Part shown: positions 35,668 to 44,242 of the stretch, one piece after another
How positions within the stretch are numbered: position 1 is the first letter of the stretch
How the letters are laid out: each line of letters begins with the position of its first letter
Assembly (NCBI RefSeq): GCF_002572525.1
Contig: NZ_PDBS01000008.1
Location: 186,001 to 250,000 of the forward strand
Origin: Natrinema sp. CBA1119
Lineage (GTDB): Archaea > Halobacteriota > Halobacteria > Halobacteriales > Natrialbaceae
Length of the DNA stretch: 64,000 bases
Direction: 5' to 3'
The notes under the pieces: generated by a model
Told to the model about the DNA's origin: nothing
The model's database searches: none
Seen by the model: only the letters and a program-made list of their open reading frames with translations
Made by a program: the position numbers and the translations under genes

Positions 35668-36850
35668 CGTCCGCCCGCGCTCCGGCGTCGAGGGGGTCGG
35701 TCGTGAGCACGAAGCCGTCGGCGGTCGCCGCGCGCGTGCTCGAGGAGAGCACGCTGGGATCGAACGTCTCCTCGTACACCGCGAGCGGGGAGTCGACGTG
35801 CCCGAGCGGCGTGGCATCGTCGCCCTCGAGGGTGACCGGAATCGCGTACTCGAAGCCCTCGGGGCCGAGTCCGACATCGTGAGTGATCGTTCGCTCGAGC
35901 GTCGGCGTCGTTCGATCGCCCGTGAACAGCGGGCGAGCCACGAGGGCAGCGCTCACGTACGCCCCGATCGGCTTCCCGGGAATAGCGACGGCCAGGGCGT
36001 CGTGGTCGGGCAACCGAGCGACGGCAATCGGCTTGCCCGGTCGGATCCGAACCCTGTGGAAGACGACGTCGCCGAGGGACTCGAGCGCGTCGATCACGTA
36101 GTCCTTCTTGCCGACGCTCGTCCCGCCGGTGGTCACGACCACGTCGGCCTCGCTCGCGAGCTCGGCGATTCGCCGTTCGACCCGGTCGCCCTCGTCGGGG
36201 ACCGATCCCCGATACGAGGGGGAGTGCCCCCACGACCGCACCAGGTTACAGAGCATCGGCGAATCGAGGTCCGTGTGCCGGCCCTCGTGGATCTCGGTCC
36301 CCGTGGCGAGCACGGCGACCGACAGCGGCGCGGTGACGACGACCGACTCCCGGCCGAGGTCCCGAAGCAAGACGGCGTCGAGCGCGGTGAGCCGATCACC
36401 GGCTATGTAGAGTTGCTCGCCGGCCTCGACGTTCGAGCCGCGCTCGTAGACGTACGTTCCGGTCGCGAGGTCGGGCGTCTGCAGGCGGCCACCGTCGACG
36501 ACCGCGTCCTCGCGCTTGACGACGGTATCGGCCCGGTCGGGAAGCGGTGCCCCCGTGGCGATCTCGATCGCCTGTCCGGCCTCGAGCGCGGGCGGTTTCG
36601 TCTCCGGGAACACCGCGTTCTCGACGATCTCGAGCGGCCCGTCGTCGTCGGCGAACGCGTAGCCGTCCATGGTGGCGCGATCGATCGTCGGCTGGGCCGT
36701 CTCGGCGACTATCGGCTCGGCGAGGCGTTGGCCGGCGATTTCAGCGACTGGAACGGTCGATGTCGCACGATCCTCGAGGAACTCCTCTCGAGCGGCGAGA
36801 ACGTGGTCGACGGCCTCGTGCTGCCAGCACATCTCGTCGTAGTCGTCCAT
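35642..36850 (-). CDS. moeA: Molybdopterin molybdenumtransferase MoeA
   Basis: 402 residues. It inserts molybdate (or tungstate) into molybdopterin to complete the cofactor. Visible parts: TIDRATMDGYAFADDDGP near residue 55, the ATGAPLPDRADTVVKRED loop, the MoCF-type core TGGTSVGKKDYV and the loop AIPGKPIGAYVSA, and a C-terminal beta-barrel. The C-terminal PGKPIGA replaces the usual PGNPVA. The single gene is convergent with no urease partner but lies between two regions that need the cofactor: the Mo hydroxylase (56664-61353) and the AOR-family enzyme (44243). Confidence 0.9.
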   Translation of the reverse strand: MDDYDEMCWQHEAVDHVLAAREEFLEDRATSTVPVAEIAGQRLAEPIVAETAQPTIDRATMDGYAFADDDGPLEIVENAVFPETKPPALEAGQAIEIATGAPLPDRADTVVKREDAVVDGGRLQTPDLATGTYVYERGSNVEAGEQLYIAGDRLTALDAVLLRDLGRESVVVTAPLSVAVLATGTEIHEGRHTDLDSPMLCNLVRSWGHSPSYRGSVPDEGDRVERRIAELASEADVVVTTGGTSVGKKDYVIDALESLGDVVFHRVRIRPGKPIAVARLPDHDALAVAIPGKPIGAYVSAALVARPLFTGDRTTPTLERTITHDVGLGPEGFEYAIPVTLEGDDATPLGHVDSPLAVYEETFDPSVLSSSTRAATADGFVLTTDPLDAGARADVIPTDSLE

Positions 36851-37035
36851 GCCACAGAATCGTCAGTGACCGGAAAAAAGGTTCGGTTGGGGTGATCGCG
36901 ACGGCCCACCGCGAGCCGAGTCATTCGTTGCGATCGAGAGAGACGGTCAACGGATCGGCTTCATCGTGGAACGTGACCCGCTCCTCGTCGTCTTCCTCGA
37001 CCGGCCGAGGACGCTCGACGCTCGACGATTGGCGA

Positions 37036-38634
37036 TCAGTCCGCGCGATCGACAGGTTTCGATCCGCCGTCCGAGCTGAGCCGATCGAAGATGCTAACGA
37101 AGTCGTCTTCGTCCTCCGAGAGCTCGTCCCATGCGTCGAGCCCGCGCTCTTCGGTCGTCCCCTCGATGGTGTTATCGAGGACGAACGCGATGATGCCTCC
37201 GATGGCCATCCCCGTTCCGAGGATGACGAACAGCGTCTGCGAGACGAGTTCGGTTCCCAACACTGGGCCGAGGACGGCAACGCCCTCGAGTCCGGCCTGG
37301 AAGTCAGTCACGGCCCCGACGTTGCCGATGTAGTTCGGAATCGCGAGCCCCGAGAACAGCGCGATACCGACGATGAACACGTTCCGGTTCGTGTCGAGGT
37401 CAACGTACTTCAGGTTCGAGAGACCGACCGCGGTGATCTGTCCGAACATCGCGAGGAACAGCGCCCCGACGATCGGATTGGGGATGGTCGCGACCAGCTG
37501 CCCGAAGTAGCCGACGTAGCCGACGACCAACATGACGAGCGCACCGATCTGGACGACGTATCGGGACGCCACGCCGGTGATCCCGATGGCGCCGACGTTC
37601 TCCGAGTAGGAGGTCGATCCGTTCCCGGTCCCCATGATGCCGGCGAACAGGTTCCCGAGTCCCTCCATGCCGATGCCGTGGTTGATGCGTTTCTTGCTGG
37701 GTGCGGCCATTCCCGAGAGCCGGGCGACGGCGAAGTAGTCGCCGTAGCTCTCTATCATGGACGCGACGACGCCAGCGAACATTCCGATGATGAACGACGT
37801 CGTGAACGTCGGCATACCCCACTGGAACGGCGAGACGGGCTGGATCGCGGATGCCGAGGTAACGGCTCCGAAGTCCACGTATCCAGCTGCGCCGGTGCCG
37901 TAGACGCCGCCCACCGAGAGCAGGGCGGCGATAATCCACGCGAGGCCGACGCCGAGGAGGATCGGGAACAGTCGGAACACGGTGTGGTACTTGTCGAGGT
38001 ACTGCGAGAACGCGATGATGAGCACCAGTGTGAGGCCGAACAGCCACCAGTCTTGGGTCGCGCTCGTGATCTGTCCCGTATTGAAGAGAGCGAGACCGAT
38101 CAGCGCGATGGTCGGTGCGATAACGACCGGCGAAAGGAACCGTTTCAGTGCACCCATTACGCCGGTGTAGCCGATCACTACTTCGACTAGCGCTGCGACG
38201 ATGATCGCGCCCTGTAGCTCCCGCAACATGAGTTCGTACCCGACGCCTTGGGCGCCGAGAGCCCCGATTATCGCGATTGCGGGGGCGATCATCGAGAACG
38301 TCCCGCCTTGAACGATCGGGTACCGGTTACCGATCGTCGTCTGTGCGAGGGTTGCGACGCCCGAAACGACGAAGAAGGTCCCGATCAGTTGCGCCTGGGC
38401 CGACGCGGGCATGGACCCGCCCGCACCCTGTATCGCCCCGATGAGTACCAGCGGGATAGCGATGGTCGAACCGATCATCGTGAGGTAGTGCTGGAACCCC
38501 AACAGTATCGACTCGAGGAGTGGCGGTTTGTCTTCGATGCTGTATTCGACGAAATCCGACTCCTGTGTGGCCGGAATGTTCCCCTCTGCAGCGGCTATAC
38601 CATCGCCGTCGTTCGGTGGATCGTTGTCTGTCAT
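37036..38634 (-). CDS. NCS2 nucleobase permease (first copy)
   Basis: 532 residues, about 14 membrane helices. It belongs to the NAT/NCS2 family, which imports uracil, xanthine or uric acid with H+ or Na+. The signature reads SENVGAIGITGVASR, with Glu at the first position, and a TIGNRYPIVQGGTFSM segment is present. The N-terminal 30 residues are acidic. It is divergent from the hydantoinase gene at 38839 with 204 bases between, so it likely supplies that enzyme's pathway. ATG 38634 gives the family's usual N-terminus. Confidence 0.92.
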   Translation of the reverse strand: MTDNDPPNDGDGIAAAEGNIPATQESDFVEYSIEDKPPLLESILLGFQHYLTMIGSTIAIPLVLIGAIQGAGGSMPASAQAQLIGTFFVVSGVATLAQTTIGNRYPIVQGGTFSMIAPAIAIIGALGAQGVGYELMLRELQGAIIVAALVEVVIGYTGVMGALKRFLSPVVIAPTIALIGLALFNTGQITSATQDWWLFGLTLVLIIAFSQYLDKYHTVFRLFPILLGVGLAWIIAALLSVGGVYGTGAAGYVDFGAVTSASAIQPVSPFQWGMPTFTTSFIIGMFAGVVASMIESYGDYFAVARLSGMAAPSKKRINHGIGMEGLGNLFAGIMGTGNGSTSYSENVGAIGITGVASRYVVQIGALVMLVVGYVGYFGQLVATIPNPIVGALFLAMFGQITAVGLSNLKYVDLDTNRNVFIVGIALFSGLAIPNYIGNVGAVTDFQAGLEGVAVLGPVLGTELVSQTLFVILGTGMAIGGIIAFVLDNTIEGTTEERGLDAWDELSEDEDDFVSIFDRLSSDGGSKPVDRAD

Positions 38635-38804
38635 ATCGTGACTCCGATTGTGTGAAGAGCTGTCATCCCCACATCCCTCATAATTCAAAGACAATTACTT
38701 AAGTCTGTTGCTAGCTCTTGACAAAGCATGTTCAAAAATATTCGTATTTATTGCATAGAGTCGGGTGGAATGCGGAATAACCGCTCCTATATTTGATCGA
38801 AATC

Positions 38805-38812
38805 TATATTTG
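38805..38812 (+). promoter_or_regulatory. TATA box for the hydantoinase gene
   Basis: CTATATTTG centred 30 bases before ATG 38839, in an AT-rich region unlike the rest of the locus. The spacing predicts a leaderless transcript. Confidence 0.55.
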
Positions 38813-38838
38813 ATTGTTCTATGTAAATACGAGCGCAC

Positions 38839-40221
38839 ATGGTAGACATACTCATACGAGGGGGGACTGTCGTCACGGCCGCGGACACGTTCGAGGCCGA
38901 TGTCGGAATCACCGGCGAACGCATCGTTGCCGTCGGGGACGGCGACGAGATGAGCGATGCCGAGACGGTCGTCGACGCCACTGACAGACTGGTGCTGCCC
39001 GGCGTGGTCGATCCCCACGTCCACATCGACGACATGTTCTCGTTCGACACCTACGAGAGCGCCTCGAAGGCGGCGGCCCTCGGCGGAACGACCACGTTCA
39101 TCGACTTCGCCTGGCAGGCCTGGGTCGGCGAGACGAGCCTGTGGGACGAGGAGGGGACGCTCCTGGAGGGAATCGAGCGCAAACGCGACAAAGCGGAGAA
39201 CCCGGTCGTCGACTACGGACTCCACGCGGCGATCACTCGAGAAGACGAGGCGGTCTTCGAGGAGTTCGAGGCCGTCGTCGAGGCCGGCGTCCCCACGTTC
39301 AAACTGTTCACCGCCTACGAGTTCGGGTTGACGAACGGGTTCATGGACCGGACGTTCGGTGAACTGGCCGACCACGACGCGGTCGCCGTCTTGCACTCCG
39401 AAGACGCCGCCCTCTGTGATTATCTGGCCGAGCGCTTCCAGGCGGAAGGGAAGGGAGACCCCGAGTGGTATCCACAGTCGCGGCCGGATTACGCGGAAGC
39501 GATGGCCGCCGAGGACGCCGTCCGGATGGCGATGGAGGCTGGCTGTCGGTACTACGGGATCCACACGTCCTGTCGGAAGTCCGCCGAGGTGCTCGCGCAG
39601 TTCCGGGAGGAGTTCGGCGAGGAGATGGTTCGGGCGGAGACGTGTACCCACTACACGACGCTGGACGATTCCATCTTCGCGGAACTGGGGCACCTTCCGA
39701 TGATCGCCCCGCCGATTCGGAAGCCCGACGACAACGAGGCGATGTTCGAGCACCTCGAGCGCGGGACGCTCGACGTCGTCTCGACGGATCACTGCGGGTA
39801 CACGGAAGAGAGCAAACAGGTCGAGAACTGGTGGGACAGCAAGTTCGGCGCGAACGCCCTCCAGACGAGCCTGCCGGTGTTCCACGATGAAGCGGTCAAC
39901 GAGCGCGGCTACTCGTACCCGTTCCTCGTTCGCGCGATGTGTACGAACCCTGCTCGAGTGTTCGGGCTCTCCTCGAAGGGAACGCTCGAACCGGGGACTG
40001 ACGCCGACGTCCTCGTGTTCGATCCCGACGCGTCCGACACCATCGACGCCGCGGACAACGCGAGCGTCGCCGATTTCTCCATCTACGAGGGTCGAGAGGT
40101 GACCGGTCGCGTCGAGAAGACCTTCGTCCGGGGCGAACTCGTGGCCGACGACGGCGAAATCGTCGGGGAGCCCGGGCACGGCCAGTTCGTCGAACGGGAC
40201 CTCCCCGACTGGGAGTTCTGA
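38839..40221 (+). CDS. Dihydropyrimidinase/hydantoinase-type cyclic amidohydrolase
   Basis: 460 residues of the amidohydrolase superfamily, a binuclear zinc barrel that opens cyclic amide or ureide rings. Metal ligands: His60 and His62 (DPHVHIDD), carbamylated Lys155 (TFKLFTAYE), His in VLHSED and GIHTSCR, and Asp317 in STDHCGYT. The motif pattern is nearer dihydropyrimidinase/hydantoinase than allantoinase. It lies next to an NCS2 permease (divergent) and an M20 amidase (convergent) that would act on the N-carbamoyl product. Substrate is not certain: dihydrouracil or a 5-substituted hydantoin are candidates. Confidence 0.85.
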   Translation: MVDILIRGGTVVTAADTFEADVGITGERIVAVGDGDEMSDAETVVDATDRLVLPGVVDPHVHIDDMFSFDTYESASKAAALGGTTTFIDFAWQAWVGETSLWDEEGTLLEGIERKRDKAENPVVDYGLHAAITREDEAVFEEFEAVVEAGVPTFKLFTAYEFGLTNGFMDRTFGELADHDAVAVLHSEDAALCDYLAERFQAEGKGDPEWYPQSRPDYAEAMAAEDAVRMAMEAGCRYYGIHTSCRKSAEVLAQFREEFGEEMVRAETCTHYTTLDDSIFAELGHLPMIAPPIRKPDDNEAMFEHLERGTLDVVSTDHCGYTEESKQVENWWDSKFGANALQTSLPVFHDEAVNERGYSYPFLVRAMCTNPARVFGLSSKGTLEPGTDADVLVFDPDASDTIDAADNASVADFSIYEGREVTGRVEKTFVRGELVADDGEIVGEPGHGQFVERDLPDWEF

Positions 40222-40296
40222 TATCCGCCGGGACCCAAGCCGGTATCGGCCAGCGGCCGTCCGGTATCCGCCCGCGTACCTGGCTATTTTTGTCGA

Positions 40297-41532
40297 CTAC
40301 TCGCCGTTTGCGAGTCGGAACGCCGCGTTGGCGATCGTGTTCGCCGACGAGTAGCAGTCGTCCCAGCTCGTGTACTCCGCTTCGCTGTGGCTCTTGCCGT
40401 CCTCGCTGACCGCGAACACCATGCTGGTATCGCAGACGTCGGTGAGGTGGACGGCGTCGTGGCCGGCGCCGCTGAAGATGCGCATGCTGTCGTAGCCGAG
40501 CTCGTCGGCCGACGCCTGCACGGCGTCGACGCACGTGTCGGCGAAGCGCACGCTGTCCGACTGGTGGCGTTTCTCCCACTCCCACTCGAGCCCCTCTCGC
40601 TCCGCTGCTGCCTCCGCTTCGGCGAGCACCCGATGTTTCGCCTCCTCGACGATATCGTCGGACGGGTCCCGGAACCCGAACGTGAACGTCACCTCCTCGG
40701 GGATGATGTTGATGGAGTTTGGCTGCGCGTCGACGTAGCCGACCGTTCCGACGGTTCGATCGCCCAGCGTGCTCGGGATGCGTCGGACCTGCGTGATTAC
40801 GTCGGCGGCCCCGACGAGCGCGTCATTGCGGAAGTGCATCGGGGTCGGACCCGAGTGGTCCGCCTCGCCGTAGTACGTGATCGCACCCCAGTAGAATCCG
40901 ACGACGCCCGTGACGACGCCGACCTCCTTGCCCTCCAGTTCGAGGTACGGCCCTTGCTCGATATGGAGTTCGAGGTACGCCTCGTACTCCTCCTGGGGTT
41001 CGGCCGGGACGTCGCCACGGTACCCGATCCGTTCGAGTTCGTCGACCAGCAGATCGCCGTTCTCGTCGGTCCGCTCGTACTCCGTCTCGATGTCGTGGGC
41101 TCCGACCCAGACGCCGCTGCCCTGCATCGCCGGCTGAAAGCGCGACCCCTCCTCGTTCGTCCAGTTGACGATCTCTATCGGGTGTTCGGTCTCGATTCCC
41201 TCCTCCTCGAGCGTGCGAAGCAATTCGAGGGGAGCGATCACGCCGAGCGCCCCGTCGTAGATCCCCCCGTACGGCTGGGAGTCGAGGTGCGACCCGATCA
41301 GCACCGGCGCGGCGTCGGGATCCGTGCCCTCGCGACGCCCGAACATATTTCCGAATTCGTCGATTCTGACGTCGAGCCCGAGTTCCTCGAGCTGATCGCG
41401 GAACCAGTCCCGGATCTCCCTGTCCTCGTCGGACAGCGCGAGCCGGTGGAGGCCGCCGTCTTCTGTACCGCCGATCGCCGCCTGTTCTTTCATCGTCTCG
41501 ACGAACCGCTCCCTGTCAATCCCTATCGACAT
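40297..41532 (-). CDS. M20-family N-carbamoyl amidohydrolase (hydantoinase/carbamoylase type)
   Basis: 411 residues. It matches Zn-dependent hydrolases that cleave N-carbamoyl amino acids, beta-ureidopropionate, allantoate or ureidoglycolate. Metal-site motifs are IGSHLDSQPYGGIYDG, NWTNEEGSRFQPAM, ELHIEQGPYLE and a GAGHDAVHLTDV segment near the end. These hold the expected His, Asp and Glu residues. The downstream side of the hydantoinase gene is the natural place for such a partner; the two are convergent. ATG 41532 is preferred over an upstream in-frame ATG at 41625, which would add a non-homologous start. Confidence 0.9.
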   Translation of the reverse strand: MSIGIDRERFVETMKEQAAIGGTEDGGLHRLALSDEDREIRDWFRDQLEELGLDVRIDEFGNMFGRREGTDPDAAPVLIGSHLDSQPYGGIYDGALGVIAPLELLRTLEEEGIETEHPIEIVNWTNEEGSRFQPAMQGSGVWVGAHDIETEYERTDENGDLLVDELERIGYRGDVPAEPQEEYEAYLELHIEQGPYLELEGKEVGVVTGVVGFYWGAITYYGEADHSGPTPMHFRNDALVGAADVITQVRRIPSTLGDRTVGTVGYVDAQPNSINIIPEEVTFTFGFRDPSDDIVEEAKHRVLAEAEAAAEREGLEWEWEKRHQSDSVRFADTCVDAVQASADELGYDSMRIFSGAGHDAVHLTDVCDTSMVFAVSEDGKSHSEAEYTSWDDCYSSANTIANAAFRLANGE

Positions 41533-41695
41533 ACGTTCACGACTATCACGACGCGTATTAGCTCTTGTCCCAATTGCGGTAAAATACTCGAATACTACTC
41601 CCGATTCTTCACGATAATCGGACACATCGATACAATACGTCGGTTTCGTAGCGGTGGAACCAAGCTATATGTAGACGGCGGCTCGTTCGTGGTGT

Positions 41696-42070
41696 ATGCA
41701 CGCCACACATACTGCCGTCACGGTGAGCGACCTCGAGGCGACGACCGATTTCTACGAAGGGGTGCTCGGGCTGGAGTACCAGCGAGAGTTCACGGGAGAT
41801 GACGGCGTCGTCAACTATTACGTCGGAACCGACGACGGCGCTTCTCTCCAGTTCAAGTTCGACCCGACCGCCGACGGGGCCGTCGACCCGTCGGGTATCG
41901 ACCACCTCGCGTTCTCGGTCGAGGACGTCGACGCGACCTTCGAGCGGGTCCTCGAGGAGAGCGGGTGCGATGTCCACCTCGAACCGACGACGTTCGACGC
42001 GGCGAACAGGCGAGCAGCGTTCGTCTACGATCCGGACGGCTACGTCGTCGAGTTCGTTCAGCCGGTCTAA
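41696..42070 (+). CDS. VOC family (glyoxalase-like) protein
   Basis: 124 residues with two beta-alpha-beta-beta-beta modules. The first begins HTAVTVSDLEATTDFYEGVLGL and the second SGIDHLAFSVEDVDATF. The metal ligand positions His and Glu (HTAV, IDHLAF, YVVEFVQP) are conserved. The superfamily includes glyoxalases, dioxygenases and antibiotic-binding proteins. It is divergent from the M20 gene. The chemistry is not predictable from sequence. Confidence 0.88.
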   Translation: MHATHTAVTVSDLEATTDFYEGVLGLEYQREFTGDDGVVNYYVGTDDGASLQFKFDPTADGAVDPSGIDHLAFSVEDVDATFERVLEESGCDVHLEPTTFDAANRRAAFVYDPDGYVVEFVQPV

Positions 42071-42071
42071 G

Positions 42072-42257
42072 TCACGCGGATTCCTCCTCGCTGTCACACA
42101 GCGTCTCTACCTCGCCGTCACACAGTATCTCCACCTCCTTGCCCCGCAGGGAGTCGGTATCCGCGTGCGCCCTCACGATCCGGTCCGCCCGCTCGAGGGT
42201 CCGATTGGGAGTGCGATCCTCGACCCGACCATAACAGTAACGACAGTGACCGCTCAT
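42072..42257 (-). CDS. Candidate small Cys-containing protein
   Basis: 61 codons from ATG 42257. The peptide starts MSGHCRYCYGRVEDRTPNRT, continues charged and acidic, and ends in a tandem VEILCDGEVETLCDSEEE. The CxxC at the start and two Cys near the end could bind a metal. Acidic composition fits haloarchaea. It overlaps a low-complexity repeated DNA segment and starts only nine bases from the divergent PH-like gene. The support is compositional only. Confidence 0.35.
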   Translation of the reverse strand: MSGHCRYCYGRVEDRTPNRTLERADRIVRAHADTDSLRGKEVEILCDGEVETLCDSEEESA

Positions 42258-42266
42258 GCTGTACTC

Positions 42267-42677
42267 GTGACCACTGACAACACGCTCGACGACATCGACG
42301 CCGCTGCCGCGGAGACGTTCGCACTTCGTCGCGGCGACGCGTTCGCGCTCACAGCGGACCACATCTACGTCGCTCGCGGCGATGGAGAACCGATACGTAT
42401 CACCTTCGAGGATGTCGTAGAGGTCGAGTACAACGCCTTCGATTGGTTTCTCGCCGTGCTCAGCGTCGGACTCATCGTGTTCGGCGGGTACTCGACGACG
42501 GAACACGTGCTCGGCGGCGTCGCGTTCGCCGTCATCGGCGTCGTGAGCCTCTTCCTGACGTACCGGAAGCGCGGCAAACTCTCGTTCAAAGTCACCGGTC
42601 GTACGAAGCCACTCACAGTGTTTCCCGAGCGTCCGGACGCCGCCTACGAGGCGCTCCGTCCACATCTGTCGGAGTGA
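42267..42677 (+). CDS. PH-like-domain membrane protein, unknown function
   Basis: 136 residues from GTG 42267 (a GTG at 42246 would add seven). An N-terminal part (GDAFALTADHIYVARGDGEPIR) and DVVEVEYNAFDW have the strand pattern of a small PH-like domain. Two membrane helices follow (FLAVLSVGLIVFGGY and VLGGVAFAVIGVVSLFL). The C-terminal part again forms strands ending LRPHLSE. I do not know the function. Longer in-frame upstream sequence overlaps the VOC gene and is not protein-like, which supports the late start. Confidence 0.65.
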   Translation: MTTDNTLDDIDAAAAETFALRRGDAFALTADHIYVARGDGEPIRITFEDVVEVEYNAFDWFLAVLSVGLIVFGGYSTTEHVLGGVAFAVIGVVSLFLTYRKRGKLSFKVTGRTKPLTVFPERPDAAYEALRPHLSE

Positions 42678-42909
42678 CCCCCATCGCGGGACAGATTCGA
42701 TTCGGACTCGTCTGTCGTCGCGTTTCCGTCGGCGAATCCGGACTCGTCCCGGTGTCCGTTTCCAGTGATCATCGCTCGTCGTCCCCGCTCGATTCGTCGG
42801 CTCGACGCCACTATATAACTGTTCGATAGATATCGAGTATATTGGATACAGATCAATTTAGGGCGATATTATGCCAACAGTTTTCAACTTTTGTTTCGTA
42901 CGTAGTCTC

Positions 42910-44238
42910 ATGGGAGACGAGCTATCATCCCTCAACGACATCGAACAGACCGACAAGCGACACGTCTTCGGCACGTGGTCGTTCCAGAGCGAAGTCAGCC
43001 CGACGCAGGTCGTCGGCGGTGACGGAGCGCGATTTACGACGGCCGACGGCGAGGAGTACATCGACTTCTCCGGACAGCTCATGTGTTCCAATCTCGGCCA
43101 TTCCGCGGACGGCGTCGCGGATGCGATCGCCGAGCAGGCCCGAGAGGGTGCGTACTTCGCGCCCGGCTTCACGACGGAGGCACGCGCCCGACTCGGCGAG
43201 AAACTGGCCGACGTCACACCGGGAGACCTCACCAAAACGTTCTTCTCGACCAGCGGCACCGAGGCAGTGGAGGCCGCGATCAAAATCGCGCGCTTCTACA
43301 CGGGCAAGCAGAAGATCATCTCGCGGTACCGCTCCTACCACGGCGCGACCGCCGGTTCGATCAGCGTCACCGGCGATCCGCGGCGGCTGCCGGCCGAACC
43401 CAGCGTTCCCGGCGCGATCAAAGCGCCCGACCCGTACGCGTACGGCTCGACGCTCGAGCCGATGGAGAGCCTCGAGTACATCGACGAAATGCTCGAACTC
43501 GAGGGCGATACGGTCGCGGCGGTGCTCGTCGAGCCGATCGTCGGCTCGAACGGCATTCTCGTTCCGCCGGACGAGTACCTCCCCGAACTGAAGCGAATCG
43601 CCCACGATCACGGCGCGTTACTCATCTGTGACGAAGTGATGTCCGGATTCGGCCGCACCGGCGAGTGGTTCGGCAGCGACGTCTTCGACGTCACTCCCGA
43701 CATCATGACGATGGCGAAGGGCCTCACCGGCGCGTACGCGCCCCTCGGCGCGACGATCGTCACGCCGGAAATCGCCGACTACTTCGAGGACGAGATGTTC
43801 TGTCACGGCCACACCTACGCGGGTCATCCCGTCGCCTGTGCGGCCGGACTCGCCGCCGTCGAGACCTACGAGGAGGAGAACCTCATCGAGCGCGCGAGCG
43901 AGGTCGGCGACGTCCTCGGCGAGCGACTCGCGGAACTCGCCGCGGATCATCCGAGCGTCGGCGAGGCGCGCGGCGTCGGGCTCTTCCGCGGTCTCGAACT
44001 CACCCGGTCGGCCGACGAGCGCGTCCCGTTCGGGGAGCGATCGGACAAGATCTCGACGGGGACGACGGTCGTGGACGAAGTGGCGGCCCGCGCCCGCGAT
44101 CACGGCGTCTACGTCGCGAACATGATCAACACGCTCATCATCGCGCCGCCGCTGGTACTGACGGAAGCGGACCTCGACCGAGGTATCGAAGCGTTAGACG
44201 CCGCGCTCGAGTACTCGGACGCCCAGATGGAGGGTTGA
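42910..44238 (+). CDS. Class III PLP-dependent aminotransferase
   Basis: 442 residues of the omega-amino acid:pyruvate / acetylornithine group. PLP features: TFFSTSGTEAVEAAIKIAR, SRYRSYHGATAGS, the ALLICDEVMSGFGRTGEWF segment with the PLP-pairing Asp, and the lysine that forms the Schiff base in MTMAKGLTGAYAPLG. Likely partners are beta-alanine, taurine or similar amines. ATG 42910 follows an AT-rich promoter region; an upstream ATG at 42871 would add 13 hydrophobic residues atypical of the family. The tungstoenzyme gene follows four bases after its stop, so an aldehyde product may be passed to it. Confidence 0.92.
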   Translation: MGDELSSLNDIEQTDKRHVFGTWSFQSEVSPTQVVGGDGARFTTADGEEYIDFSGQLMCSNLGHSADGVADAIAEQAREGAYFAPGFTTEARARLGEKLADVTPGDLTKTFFSTSGTEAVEAAIKIARFYTGKQKIISRYRSYHGATAGSISVTGDPRRLPAEPSVPGAIKAPDPYAYGSTLEPMESLEYIDEMLELEGDTVAAVLVEPIVGSNGILVPPDEYLPELKRIAHDHGALLICDEVMSGFGRTGEWFGSDVFDVTPDIMTMAKGLTGAYAPLGATIVTPEIADYFEDEMFCHGHTYAGHPVACAAGLAAVETYEEENLIERASEVGDVLGERLAELAADHPSVGEARGVGLFRGLELTRSADERVPFGERSDKISTGTTVVDEVAARARDHGVYVANMINTLIIAPPLVLTEADLDRGIEALDAALEYSDAQMEG

Positions 44239-44242
44239 ACGG

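Noticed and set aside
35798-36895. Long plus-strand frame opposite moeA
   Set aside because: Complement of moeA in a GC-rich genome; sequence is Arg/Val/Gly-rich and has no motif.
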